Assembly: GCA_020048915.1 (NCBI GenBank) | Contig: JAIFLU010000013.1 | Location: 1-48,776 of the forward strand | From: Bacteroidota bacterium | GTDB lineage: Bacteria > Bacteroidota > Bacteroidia > Bacteroidales > JAAUTT01 | Direction: 5' to 3' | Length of the DNA stretch: 48,776 nucleotides | In this document: positions 19,201 through 26,808 of the stretch, one piece after another | Position numbering within the stretch: the stretch's first letter is position 1 | Layout: every line of letters begins with the position of its first letter | Translations under genes and position numbers: made by a program | Notes under the pieces: generated by a model | What the model saw: only the letters and a program-made list of their open reading frames with translations | What the model was told of the DNA's origin: nothing | Database searches by the model: none

Positions 19201-19369
19201 ATAAATTGCCTGTTGTAGTAATTACCTGTACCTGATTATTCGTGATGTCGGGCACCGCGCCCACAGGAATTTGAGTCAGCGAGTATATTCCAAAGCAAGC
19301 AACAGAGAGTGTAAAAAGGATGATGATGAGCTTGTTTCGTATACTGAAATTGATGAGAAAATTAAGCAT
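16208..19369 (-). CDS. RND heavy-metal efflux pump, CzcA/CusA family
   Basis: 1053 residues, normal for this family. The N-terminal span is followed by IPVGAVPDITNNQVQVITTT, the HME-class start PDIT-N-QV. The fourth transmembrane segment carries DFGIIIDGAVIIVE, the Asp/Asp/Glu proton-relay pattern of metal exporters. Later motifs include GGEFVPTLDEGDFVIQPVLK and ELITGVRADVAVKIFGDN. It pumps mono- or divalent metal ions (Cu/Ag or Zn/Co/Cd/Ni) from the periplasm using proton flux. It ends just after the last membrane helices, so no TolC domain is fused. It is transcribed ahead of its adaptor, and an inverted repeat at 19410-19431 upstream may be an operator. Confidence 0.95.
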   Translation of the reverse strand: MLNFLINFSIRNKLIIILFTLSVACFGIYSLTQIPVGAVPDITNNQVQVITTTGNLSTQDVEQFITYPVELEMANLPGVKEIRSISKFGLSVVTIVFDDNIGTYLPRQLIAEKIKNASANIPEGFGTPTMGPITTGLGEIYQYILDTKPGYEKTYSTMELRSIQDWIVKRQLSGISGVVEINTWGGYLKQYEIAINPEQLKSMGISISEVFAAIQKNNNVAGGAYIEKASQSYFIRGEGLVKSLEDIGAIVVKSTNGIPILINDIATVQFGFANRFGAITANGEGEKVLGQIMMLKDANSKKVIDEVKTRVAELQKTLPEGIFINPILERGELIAKTTATVAENLILGCIIVVFVVVLLLGNLRSGLVIASLIPLSLLFTISMMYIFGIDANLMSLGAIDFGIIIDGAVIIVEFIAIQLTLQKGQIDNIEKDNRQSLIDNITFDGASKMMSSAIFGQLIILIVFIPILSLTGVEGKMFRPMALSFSFALIGAIILCLTWLPVAASLFLKPEKENKRNISRWIMDWAYRLYCPVMKWSFNHKRLVLGASLASLVFTVFLFSRMGGEFVPTLDEGDFVIQPVLKTGTSLSRTIELTTQMENILLDTFPEIDQIVCRIGAAEVPTDPMSMEEIDMIIKLKPKDQWVSAKTKEELADEFKKALSVLVGIEYEFTQPIEMRFNELITGVRADVAVKIFGDNMDILNQKALEVKKLIEGVNGAADVIVEKTAGLPQMSVRYKREKLARYGLDVESLNKHLTMAFGGEIAGSVFEGEKRFDLAVRLQSSFRKDIHNIRELNISLPNGGQIPLSEVAAIEYSEGPAKISRDNTHRRVVVSINVRNRDMESVVKDIQKLIDTRLKLPAGYYVAYGGQFENLQNATIRLKIAVPVALLIIFIFLHFAFKSIKEAGMVFSAIPLSTVGGVLFLWMRGMPFSISAGVGFIALFGIAVLNGIVLIEHLKELKDSGISDMRERILKGTRERLRPVMLTAAAAALGFLPMAISQSAGAEVQRPLATVVIGGLVTSTMLTMVALPLLYSVLDTVVGIQLWPFRLKRKFK

Positions 19370-19409
19370 GATGCAAACATATCAAATTATGACAATAGCT
19401 TTTGTATAA

Positions 19410-19431
19410 AAAGAATGGATAGTCATTCTTT
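19410..19431. promoter_or_regulatory. Inverted repeat upstream of the czcA-like gene, possible operator
   Basis: Perfect 8-bp arms AAAGAATG and CATTCTTT around GATAGT, 40 bases before the pump start codon on the minus strand. No T run follows, so an operator is more likely than a terminator. The divergent PerR/Fur-type regulator or another metal regulator could bind here; this is inferred. Confidence 0.4.
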
Positions 19432-19679
19432 ATGATGATGTATGACCCGGAAAGCAGTTGCATGCTGAAAAATTATAGTTCAATAAATTAGCTTCTTGGT
19501 ATTTCCATTGATAATACAAATGTACGTTTTGAATAATGCTAAAATACAAATAATTATATTATAGATCCTTATTTAAAGTTCCTCAAATTTTGTCCGGGCG
19601 ATAATTTTCAAATGTATTAATCTGTCGACGACCTTATAATTTACAGCCATTATAAATAAAAAAATAGTTGAAACAAATA
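19432..19679. other. Divergent intergenic region between metal efflux and PerR operons
   Basis: AT-rich, no open frame of note. It lies between the two divergent transcription units and probably contains the pump promoter, but no clear TAnnTTTG element was found on the minus strand. Confidence 0.5.
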
Positions 19680-19710
19680 TTGACTCTTCTTTTTCTATTT
19701 ATTACTTTTG
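19680..19710 (+). promoter_or_regulatory. Bacteroidota-type promoter of the PerR-rubrerythrin operon
   Basis: TTG at 19680-19682, 20 bases, then TACTTTTG at 19703-19710, matching the primary-sigma consensus of this phylum (TTG, about 19-21 nt, TAnnTTTG). The expected transcript start is about 30 nt ahead of the ATG at 19747. Confidence 0.65.
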
Positions 19711-19746
19711 ATGAATTCTTTAATAGGAATAATTCTTGTGTAAATT

Positions 19747-20172
19747 ATGCTACCGGGTAACTTATCAGAAATCAGGTCAAAACTTATGGAATGTGGGTTA
19801 AAGATAACCCCGCAGCGAATGGCTGTAATGGATGCTATTTTAACATTAAATAACCATCCTACTGCCGAAAATATTGCAGATCATATTAAAATACAACATC
19901 CAAATATAGCGGTTGGCACTGTTTATAAAGCTCTTGAAACATTTGTCGAGAATGGGCTGGTTAAAAAAGTAACCACCGAAAGGGACATTATGCGCTACGA
20001 TGCTATAACCGAAAACCACCATCACCTCTATTTTTCCGATTCCGATAAAATTGAAGATTATTATAACGAAGAGCTGAATTCGATCATAGAAGAATACTTT
20101 GCGAAGAAAAACATCCCCAATTTTAATATCGAGGAAATAAGACTTCAGATTGTTGGCAGGAAAGCCAAGTGA
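19747..20172 (+). CDS. perR: Fur-family peroxide regulator, PerR-like
   Basis: 141 residues: winged helix at about 1-80 (CGLKITPQRMAVMDAIL, AVGTVYKALETFVENGLVKK) and a dimerisation/metal domain after it. Residues His37, Asp85, His91, His93 and Asp104 fall exactly at the numbers of the regulatory metal site of Bacillus PerR (MRYDAITENHHHLYFSDSD). The four cysteines that make the structural zinc site in classical PerR are missing; only Cys16 is present. It heads an apparent operon with a flavoprotein-rubredoxin (35 bases downstream) and rubrerythrin, both peroxide or oxygen defence genes. This fits peroxide-responsive repression. Symbol is by similarity and context. Confidence 0.85.
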   Translation: MLPGNLSEIRSKLMECGLKITPQRMAVMDAILTLNNHPTAENIADHIKIQHPNIAVGTVYKALETFVENGLVKKVTTERDIMRYDAITENHHHLYFSDSDKIEDYYNEELNSIIEEYFAKKNIPNFNIEEIRLQIVGRKAK

Positions 20173-20207
20173 TCGTAAAGAAATTACTCCATTAATTTAT
20201 CAGAGCC

Positions 20208-20912
20208 ATGAACCTTGAAGCATATTTTAAAATTACCTATGGGCTATATGTAGTTAGTTCCGTATTGGATAACAAACTAAATGGCTTTATTTCGAATACG
20301 GTATTCCAGGTAACTGCTGAGCCGGGTCAATTCGCCATAGCTTGCAGTAAAAATAATTTTACTGCCGATATGATTATGCAAAGCAATGTTTTTGCCCTTT
20401 CGGCTTTACAAAAAGAAACACGGACCGATATTATCGGAGCTTTTGGATATCGGTCGGGCAAAGACATCGAAAAATTTGTAAACTTCAACTACAAAATTGG
20501 AAAAACCGGTGCCCCTATTCTGTTGGACGATTCTATTGCATGGTTCGAATGCGTGGTGTCGCAAACAGTTGATATGGGCTCACATATATTGTTTATTGGA
20601 AAGGTGGTAGACGGCGATCTCATCGATTCGGCAGGTGAACCCCTTACTTATGCATGGTACCGCGATGTAAAAAAAGGAAAAGCTCCCAAAAATGCACCAA
20701 CATTTATTGACGCCAATAAACTAAAAGAGCAGGCCAAAACGAATTTTCCCCAAAAATATACATGCAATGCCTGCGGACATATTTATGACCCGGCATTGGG
20801 TGATCCCGAGCATGGTATTCCGACGGGAACACGTTTCGAAGATTTGCCCGAAAATTGGGTCTGCCCTGTTTGTGGCGCCGAAAAAACAGAATTTAGCAGA
20901 ATCGAAAATTAA
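20208..20912 (+). CDS. Flavin reductase-rubredoxin fusion (high-molecular-weight rubredoxin, Hrb-like)
   Basis: Residues about 1-160 are a flavin reductase-like FMN-binding domain ([51 protein letters not shown]). Residues about 180-234 are a rubredoxin with [12 protein letters not shown] and [13 protein letters not shown], all four iron-binding cysteines present. Such fusions pass electrons from NAD(P)H to rubredoxin-dependent O2, peroxide or NO reductases. Between PerR and rubrerythrin, it most likely serves as electron donor to the rubrerythrin encoded 31 bases downstream. Confidence 0.92.
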   Translation: MNLEAYFKITYGLYVVSSVLDNKLNGFISNTVFQVTAEPGQFAIACSKNNFTADMIMQSNVFALSALQKETRTDIIGAFGYRSGKDIEKFVNFNYKIGKTGAPILLDDSIAWFECVVSQTVDMGSHILFIGKVVDGDLIDSAGEPLTYAWYRDVKKGKAPKNAPTFIDANKLKEQAKTNFPQKYTCNACGHIYDPALGDPEHGIPTGTRFEDLPENWVCPVCGAEKTEFSRIEN

Positions 20913-20943
20913 TGTAGAATACGCACATTTAAAATTTATATTC

Positions 20944-21522
20944 ATGGAAAAAAGTTTAAAAGGAACCAAAACCGAACAAAACCTGCTTAAGGCATTTGCT
21001 GGAGAATCGCAAGCCCGTAACCGTTACGAATTTTTTGTAAAAGTAGCCCGTCAGGAAGGGTATCAGCAAATTGCCAATATTTTTCAAAAAACTGCCGACC
21101 AGGAAAAGCAGCATGCAAAACGTTTTTTTAAGTTTTTAGAAGGAGGCGAATGCGAAATTACGGCTACTTACCCTTCCGGTAAAATCGGCACCACTGCCGA
21201 AAACCTGAAAGCCGCAGCCATGGGCGAAAACGAAGAATGGACGTTGCTTTATCCCGAGTTTGCTAAAATAGCCATGGAAGAAGGATTTCCACAAGTTGCC
21301 ACTGCCTTTAAAATGATCGCCAAAGTGGAAGCAGAGCACGAAAAAAGGTATTTGAAACTCTTGAAAAACATCGAAGACGGCACGGTATTCAAAAAAGGTG
21401 AAAAAGTAAAATGGGTTTGCACCAACTGTGGCTATGTGCACGAAGGCGAAAAGGCGTTGGATAATTGCCCTGCTTGCCAGCACCCACTGGAGTATTTCGA
21501 ATTGTACGAGGAGAATTACTAG
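20944..21522 (+). CDS. rbr: Rubrerythrin (NADH-peroxidase component)
   Basis: Start at 20944 (MEKSLKGTKTEQNLLKAFAG), the conserved beginning of the family; the open frame extends further upstream but only through the preceding gene. 192 residues: a ferritin-like four-helix domain with FAGESQARNRYEFF, TADQEKQHAKRFF, EEGFPQVATAF and KVEAEHEKRY supplying di-iron glutamates and histidine. A C-terminal rubredoxin-like domain with CTNCGYVHEG and CPACQHP follows. It reduces hydrogen peroxide to water in the cytoplasm of anaerobes. Last gene of the PerR operon, followed by a strong terminator. Confidence 0.96.
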   Translation: MEKSLKGTKTEQNLLKAFAGESQARNRYEFFVKVARQEGYQQIANIFQKTADQEKQHAKRFFKFLEGGECEITATYPSGKIGTTAENLKAAAMGENEEWTLLYPEFAKIAMEEGFPQVATAFKMIAKVEAEHEKRYLKLLKNIEDGTVFKKGEKVKWVCTNCGYVHEGEKALDNCPACQHPLEYFELYEENY

Positions 21523-21549
21523 TATGCAATTAATATAATTTTAATGCTG

Positions 21550-21575
21550 GGCGGAGTTTTTAACTCCGCCTTTTT
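21550..21575 (+). terminator. Rho-independent terminator of the PerR-rubrerythrin operon
   Basis: Perfect 9-bp stem GGCGGAGTT-TTT-AACTCCGCC followed by TTTTTA, 27 bases after the rubrerythrin stop. Confidence 0.92.
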
Positions 21576-21837
21576 ATGTTTATGACGTAAAGGAATTAGT
21601 AGGAAAAACGATTTTAACGATTATTAGTTTTATTCTCAATTTCATAACTTTTGGCTAAAAAGAGGGTTGGTATTTATTTTGTAAAAATAGTGGACAAACG
21701 GCTGCAATTTTGCCTGTAAGGGATTGCAGAAACCATCGCTATCAACCGGCACAGAACTTTACTGTTGGAGATGAACTTCCCAAATCGTTGAAATCTTTTT
21801 AGGCTATATACATACTAGGTTTTGGCTTTTCGAAATA

Positions 21838-22815
21838 TTACTCTATAATTCCAAAGCTATTATTTTTTCTGCTTATTATCAGAATTTTATTGTCAAAAAT
21901 CACATTTCCCGTTATGCCATAGAGATATCTCCCAAGAAATTTTAAGTTATTCATTTCCTTAACTCCATATATATTCACTTTGCCCAAATCGATGTTTCCA
22001 ATTACTAAACTGCCAATTTTATCTTTCGTTTCCAAGGGTTTAAAAACCGGTATAAATTTCCCCCACGAACTAATTGAATCAATCTCCTGAATTTTTCTAT
22101 GTTTTGATACTCTCTTTAGCCGGTTAGTTCCTGTCAGAATTGGAAACATACTTGAACCAGTATCATAAAACAGTCTTACCTTTTTTTTACCATACTTAAA
22201 TGGAAGGATTATTGGAAATTTATTTAAATCAGCATTGGGTATATAATTTGCTTTCGATTTCAGTTCTGTTGGAATACTCTCCGAAATGGCAAATTTATCA
22301 GACTTAAAATCAAGTATTAAAACATTATCACCCATTATGTCATATCCCAGGGAGCCAATAATTATTTGGGTAGTATCAATTTTAGATTGTCCAAAATCGT
22401 TTTTGACATATAAACGATCAGCCAAAAGTGAAATGTTATCGCTAATTGATATTTCTGCATTATTAAATACCATATAATTTTCTTTATGTATGGTGTCTTT
22501 TTTCAATTCGGGGTATTTTTTACATAATGCTGATAATGTATTTCCATACAGCATTGTTCTGTTGGCTCCAAGGTCAAATTGCATCAATACTTGTTCATCA
22601 ATCCCTTTTATTTTTACCGGAACAAGAAATACAGCTTTCTCAACTACCTTTTGTCCAAGGGTATCTTTTTGCCAATAAATGGGCGAATACTTTAAATTGG
22701 TAGTGGTTCCGGAAATTGATTTAAAAGTATCGGTAGTCATTTTATTTCTAAGAACAGCGCATGAACTAAGGAAAATTGCTGACAGAAGTATAAAAGTGAA
22801 TAGTTTTATTTTCAT
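21838..22815 (-). CDS. Lipoprotein with tandem aspartyl-protease-like (retropepsin/pepsin) lobes
   Basis: Lipoprotein signal KLFTFILLSAIFLSSC, lipid-anchored Cys19. Two repeats of about 110 residues follow. Lobe 1 has VLMQFDLGANRTMLYGN (Asp81) and ends IIIGSLGYDIM ... LILDFKSDKFAI. Lobe 2 has VRLFYDTGSSMFPILTG (Asp218) and ends TGNVIFDNKILIISRKNNSF. Each lobe thus has a catalytic-loop D-x-G and a closing hydrophobic-Gly/strand pattern, as in pepsin-like proteins; the first motif is DLGA rather than DTG. Probably a periplasmic or surface aspartyl protease, or an inactive relative. Catalysis is not proven by sequence. Alone in its transcription unit. Confidence 0.65.
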   Translation of the reverse strand: MKIKLFTFILLSAIFLSSCAVLRNKMTTDTFKSISGTTTNLKYSPIYWQKDTLGQKVVEKAVFLVPVKIKGIDEQVLMQFDLGANRTMLYGNTLSALCKKYPELKKDTIHKENYMVFNNAEISISDNISLLADRLYVKNDFGQSKIDTTQIIIGSLGYDIMGDNVLILDFKSDKFAISESIPTELKSKANYIPNADLNKFPIILPFKYGKKKVRLFYDTGSSMFPILTGTNRLKRVSKHRKIQEIDSISSWGKFIPVFKPLETKDKIGSLVIGNIDLGKVNIYGVKEMNNLKFLGRYLYGITGNVIFDNKILIISRKNNSFGIIE

Positions 22816-23041
22816 TTAATTATTCAGGTAAGAAGTTTGAAGACGGTCGTTTTGGCTAAAGCTTATGTTGCATAAAGTTTTGTTGGGTATTTTGAAGCAA
22901 TTCTGTTGTGTTACATTACTACTGTCAATGATAACTAACTATTTTAGATTTGCAATTTATTGAATTAGACGAAAAGCAGCCTCACATGACTTTCGAATAG
23001 CTTGTACTTGTTAGACAGCGGTGGTGAAATTACAACTATTA

Positions 23042-24001
23042 TTAATTTGTCGAAATATTCTCTTGAATAATATTGAACTTTGTGCTGTCGCGCGTTGAGA
23101 GACTCCCTCCAGACCGGGTTCCTTGTAAAACTCCAAAAACCCGAACTGCTCGTATCGAATAACTATGAAATTTATTATTGCAACTCTGTCGGCCACTACT
23201 AAAGTACTGGGCATATGCATTTAAATAATCATACTCTGAACTACTCCAATAGCTGCTATTGGTAAAATTCCCAAATCCATTATTTTTCAAATTGGTATAC
23301 ATTAGTCCCAACTCATCTCTCGAAGGTAAAAACCAATCATCAAAACCATTCAAAACCAAGTCGTCACAAAACTTAGCCGCATAGTACCCATTACCCAGAA
23401 TGCTGACAAGGGAGCTGGTATTTGTTTGGCCAGAGCCAATAGCAGTGCTGGTTGTACCATAGTAAATATACCCTTGAGAATACCAGGGGACACTTGTACC
23501 CTGGTCGTTTTGAGCACAAACAAGTCCATACTGATTAGGGTAGGTACCATTCAAATAGAAAATAATACCTCCCTGACATGTATCGCCAATAGATAGCGAT
23601 GTGGATGAAATTGTTGTAAATGCAATATCAGGTCCATAACCGACGCCTTCGGAATTTATTGCATAAGCCCGAATATGATATAGTTTACCTGGGAATAAAC
23701 CATTTATTTTACTTGTAAAAATGCCAGTACCAATTCCGTCGGAAGTTTTAAAATTAGAGATAGTCGGATTTTCTGAAGTAAACCAACAAACCCCTTTGGT
23801 TGTAATTGCTCCTCCTCCATCGTTTACAATAGTACCACCGCTTATTGCCGAAGTTTGAGTTATATCAGAAATTGCTGTTGAAACTAACGTTGGTTTCTGA
23901 GCAGTAGGCTTGTTTTGATCTGTTTCACAACTATACAAAAATGATAGCAGTGTAAAAATCAGGAGGAACTGAAAAGTAAAAAGAACATTTCGCTTTTTCA
24001 T
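23042..24001 (-). CDS. Lipoprotein with fibronectin-III-like and DUF1566 domains
   Basis: Lipoprotein signal (FQFLLIFTLLSFLYSCETDQ). Residues about 40-130 are an Ig/FnIII-like beta domain with GLFPGKLYHIRAYAINSEGV. Residues about 135-290 form a DUF1566 domain: GDTCQGGIIFYLNG, DDWFLPSRDELGLMY, SSYWSSSEYDY and SIRAVRVF. DUF1566 modules are common in secreted or surface proteins of Bacteroidota and Fibrobacter; their activity is not known. Located in the accessory region, upstream of ParDE in position but transcribed separately. Confidence 0.85.
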   Translation of the reverse strand: MKKRNVLFTFQFLLIFTLLSFLYSCETDQNKPTAQKPTLVSTAISDITQTSAISGGTIVNDGGGAITTKGVCWFTSENPTISNFKTSDGIGTGIFTSKINGLFPGKLYHIRAYAINSEGVGYGPDIAFTTISSTSLSIGDTCQGGIIFYLNGTYPNQYGLVCAQNDQGTSVPWYSQGYIYYGTTSTAIGSGQTNTSSLVSILGNGYYAAKFCDDLVLNGFDDWFLPSRDELGLMYTNLKNNGFGNFTNSSYWSSSEYDYLNAYAQYFSSGRQSCNNKFHSYSIRAVRVFGVLQGTRSGGSLSTRDSTKFNIIQENISTN

Positions 24002-24075
24002 AATCTTTTATACTAAGATCTAACCAAACAAGTAAAATGTGGCGGAACATACATATCGTTCATAATCCTACTCCT

Positions 24076-24111
24076 ACTCTGTGCCTCCGATAGATTATAA
24101 GCTAAATGTTG
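24076..24111. repeat. 36-bp direct repeat, left copy flanking parDE
   Basis: ACTCTGTGCCTCCGATAGAT followed by TATAAGCTAAATGTTG; 31 of 36 positions match the copy at 24843-24878. It is embedded in an imperfect inverted repeat that ends near 24040 (GTGGCGGAACAT) and 24117 (complement GTTGCCAACAT). Confidence 0.65.
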
Positions 24112-24134
24112 GCAACAGTATTTTAATCGGGAAA

Positions 24135-24422
24135 TTAAAGGAAACTATTTACATCCTGACGTCCTATAATTGCCATTATTTCAACCATTTCATTATTTAG
24201 TCTGTAATAAATACTATCAGACCCACAAACACAGCGTCTATAGCCTTTTTTAATATAATCGACTGATTCAAGTGAAAAAGGTCTTTCAGCAATAACATCA
24301 AAATATTCAAAAAACGTATCAAAATATTTATCAGCTTGCGAAATACCGAACTTTTCAATTCCGTAATGATGAATTCGTATCAAATCTTCTTTAGCTTCAT
24401 TACTTAATCTATAATTAGCCAT
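24135..24422 (-). CDS. parE: ParE/RelE-family toxin
   Basis: 95 residues with the type II toxin fold pattern: YRLSNEAKEDLIRIHHYGIE, a central ERPFSLESVDYIKKGYRR and a closing DSIYYRLNNEMVEIMAIIGR. ParE proteins poison gyrase. The ATG lies inside the end of the antitoxin gene (8-base overlap), the usual antitoxin-first order. The pair is enclosed by two 36-bp direct repeats. Confidence 0.88.
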   Translation of the reverse strand: MANYRLSNEAKEDLIRIHHYGIEKFGISQADKYFDTFFEYFDVIAERPFSLESVDYIKKGYRRCVCGSDSIYYRLNNEMVEIMAIIGRQDVNSFL

Positions 24423-24654
24423 TAAGCAAAGACTTGGATTGTTTTAAAATTTGTTCTTTAGTATCGTCTGTAAATCCGCTTCTTTCCGATTTATCAAGCT
24501 TTTCTCTTATCCAGTCAATTTGAACCTGCTGTTTTCGAGCCTGTCTAATCAAATCATTGATGAGTTCGCTTTTGCTTGAATATTCCTGGCTATCCAATTG
24601 TGCTTTTAACCACGCATCATTTGGTTCAGTAAACGATATACTTTGCCTCGCCAT
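24415..24654 (-). CDS. parD: ParD-family antitoxin
   Basis: 79 residues: an N-terminal ribbon-helix-helix (RQSISFTEPNDAWLKAQLDS, SSKSELINDLIRQAR) for DNA binding and autoregulation, and a charged C-terminal helix that should wrap the ParE toxin. Overlaps the toxin gene by 8 bases. Confidence 0.88.
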   Translation of the reverse strand: MARQSISFTEPNDAWLKAQLDSQEYSSKSELINDLIRQARKQQVQIDWIREKLDKSERSGFTDDTKEQILKQSKSLLNG

Positions 24655-24842
24655 AGTATTAATATTATTATTTGATGCAAAATTACATCAAATACGAATC
24701 AGTCGCAAATTATTCCAATATTGTTGACAAGCAATGAGGGCAAAATTAGCGGCATTAGAACGTACAATCTAATAGGTTTGTTAAGCTGCCTGTTAGATGT
24801 AACATCCGATGGGGGGTAACTTGCAACACTGTTCGGAATCCA
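24655..24842. other. Intergenic region upstream of parD
   Basis: No gene seen. Contains GTTAAGC (near 24770) and GTTAGAT (near 24782), which match the short integron core pattern GTTRRRY, but no full attC-type partner arrangement was found. Presumably holds the parDE promoter. Confidence 0.4.
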
Positions 24843-24878
24843 ACTCCGTGCCTGCATTAGATTATGAGCTAAATGTTG
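24843..24878. repeat. 36-bp direct repeat, right copy flanking parDE
   Basis: ACTCCGTGCCTGCATTAGAT followed by TATGAGCTAAATGTTG; five mismatches to the copy at 24076-24111. It lies 92 bases beyond the methyltransferase stop on the minus strand. Flanked by GCAACACTGTTCGGAATC (from about 24826), which is roughly complementary to its own 3' end. Confidence 0.65.
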
Positions 24879-24969
24879 TGCTTTCGTCCTTTTATTATTT
24901 TCATTTTTGTGTCGGTTTTAAGCGTGTTTGATTGAGCGTAATTGCAAATATGCCACCAATAGCGTTGGA

Positions 24970-26808
24970 TTATTTTACTTTTACTTCATATTTATCCTCA
25001 AAAAATTCATTCAAAATATCTAGGTCAGTCTCTTTCATTAAATATTTCTTTTCTTCATATGTCAATTCGCAAACTCCAAAATTCTTGATGTAGTTTCCAT
25101 TTAATGAATAGTAGTTTGAAGAGTAAGGTTTGCTTGTTGTTTTGATGTAGTACCAAAAGACATTTGATTCCATTATTTTCTTGATAATTTTCATTTCAAT
25201 CTCTGAACTTCCAACAACTGCTAATCCATTATAAAAAAGTAAGTCATCATCTGAATTGATTATGAAATTCGGTGTTCTGTCGGAATATTTAGGAAAGAAC
25301 ATTTTGTTCTTAATCTTCTCCAATGATTGAGTTCGACCGAATGCAAACCAGTTTTCATAGTTTCCATTTCCTTTGTCCCTTTGCGCTAGTGCTTTTCTTT
25401 TGTTTTGTAAATATTTGTATGCTTCTGGGAACTTTTCTTCGATTAATTTTTCTTCTAAAAGTTTTGGTCGTTCTTGTTGATTGTATGGAAAAATCACTTT
25501 CTCTTTTAGATTGTTCAAATTTACCTCACGACTTAATTTATTTGAATTGACAATGTCCTTGCAAATACCTTTTTCTATCTTATATAAGCTGCCATTTTGT
25601 AAGTAGAAAAAGTTCTCATCTTCATCAATTGGTCTAAATATATATATGTCATTCTTAAGGGTCGCTATCCCATGTCTAGTTTGGTAAAGTTCACCAAAAG
25701 GAAGACCTGTAGATTCAATTTTAGTAATGGTCTTGTTGTCTTTTAAATTCCATCCTTTTTTTGAATCAAGGATTTCATAATGCACCTTTTTAAATGAATG
25801 TTTACTTTTTAATTTATCGCTTTCAGATGTGGTATATGAAATAAAATTCTGATATCTGTTTTCAATAAAACAAATACAAGTATATGTGTTCTTCGATTTG
25901 AAAACTTGTTCAGAGCCAAAGTCGATAATACTGATTGCAAACTGCTTTCTCTGGAAATAGTCTCTTAAAGCTCGTCCATTCAAACTTTTGAAAAAAGAAT
26001 TCATTGTAATAAATCCAAGTACACCATTTATACGTAAATTCTCAATGGCTATTTGAAAGAATGGTATGTAAAGGTCAGAATTACCAGATTTACAAACTTC
26101 CCAATTTTTTAATTTGTCTTTTGTATCCTCATCTAGATTTCTTGCACAAACATATGGTGGGTTGCCTAGAATGATATCAAAACCATTAAATCCATCAATT
26201 TTAATTGTCCAGTCAAAATCAAGTGAATCGCCTTGGAACAAGTTAAATCCAAATTCCATTTCGTCCTCGCCAGATTGTAAAGCCAATAATGAAAGAAGAA
26301 GTTTAGTTCTGCTAATTGAATATTCTTGAATATCTAATCCGAAAATATTGTTTTTGAAGATTTCTGAATAGGTTTTACCCGTCCGACTCTTCAGTTCTAT
26401 TGAAGTGTTGAATAAAAAGCCACCACAACCGCAAGCGATATCCGAAATTTTAATCGAATCATTCAGGTTTGAAATTTTCCCAAACGCTTCTTTAACAATA
26501 AAATTTCTGATTTTTTCAGGTGTGTAAATAGCTCCATTTATGACTCTGTCAGCAGGGGAGATTACAAATTCAAAAAGTTCAATGAGTTCCTCAAAACCAA
26601 ATTCTTTGGTTTCAGCATTAATCACTGATACGAATTCAATAAGTGAGGCGTGTTCCTCTTTTTCAGTTTTGGCAATTGAATATGACTTAAGAAGCTTGTT
26701 TTTCTGAGGCTTTAATTTATTGATTTCAAGAAAAGCAGAAATAGTAAGCCTGTCCACATCCTTGGGGGTTGCGGAATATTGACTTAAATATTTGAATGCG
26801 TTTCTCAT
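24970..26808 (-). CDS. N6-adenine DNA methyltransferase of a signalling-linked restriction-like operon
   Basis: 612 residues. The start ATG overlaps the HNH gene stop by 4 bases (ATGA). N-terminal helical region about 1-85; GAIYTPEKI (92-100); SAM-binding motif I ISDIACGCGGFLF (121-133); catalytic motif IV DIILGNPPYV (about 211-220); then YIPFFQIAIENLRINGVLGF, typical of class gamma N6-adenine methylases. The C-terminal half (about 300-612) resembles the TaqI/Eco57I-type target-recognition region (HGIATLKNDIYIF, NYENWFAFGRTQSLEKI). It should methylate adenine in a specific DNA site to protect host DNA. No nuclease motif was seen inside, so cleavage is presumably by the adjacent HNH protein. 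Confidence 0.9.
   Translation of the reverse strand: MRNAFKYLSQYSATPKDVDRLTISAFLEINKLKPQKNKLLKSYSIAKTEKEEHASLIEFVSVINAETKEFGFEELIELFEFVISPADRVINGAIYTPEKIRNFIVKEAFGKISNLNDSIKISDIACGCGGFLFNTSIELKSRTGKTYSEIFKNNIFGLDIQEYSISRTKLLLSLLALQSGEDEMEFGFNLFQGDSLDFDWTIKIDGFNGFDIILGNPPYVCARNLDEDTKDKLKNWEVCKSGNSDLYIPFFQIAIENLRINGVLGFITMNSFFKSLNGRALRDYFQRKQFAISIIDFGSEQVFKSKNTYTCICFIENRYQNFISYTTSESDKLKSKHSFKKVHYEILDSKKGWNLKDNKTITKIESTGLPFGELYQTRHGIATLKNDIYIFRPIDEDENFFYLQNGSLYKIEKGICKDIVNSNKLSREVNLNNLKEKVIFPYNQQERPKLLEEKLIEEKFPEAYKYLQNKRKALAQRDKGNGNYENWFAFGRTQSLEKIKNKMFFPKYSDRTPNFIINSDDDLLFYNGLAVVGSSEIEMKIIKKIMESNVFWYYIKTTSKPYSSNYYSLNGNYIKNFGVCELTYEEKKYLMKETDLDILNEFFEDKYEVKVK

Noticed and set aside
23008..24020. 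True integron attC sites based on GTTAGAC and GTTAGAT core motifs
   Set aside because: Core motifs occur but not as properly spaced R''/R' pairs with L boxes, and no integrase is visible; kept only as a low-confidence cassette hypothesis.
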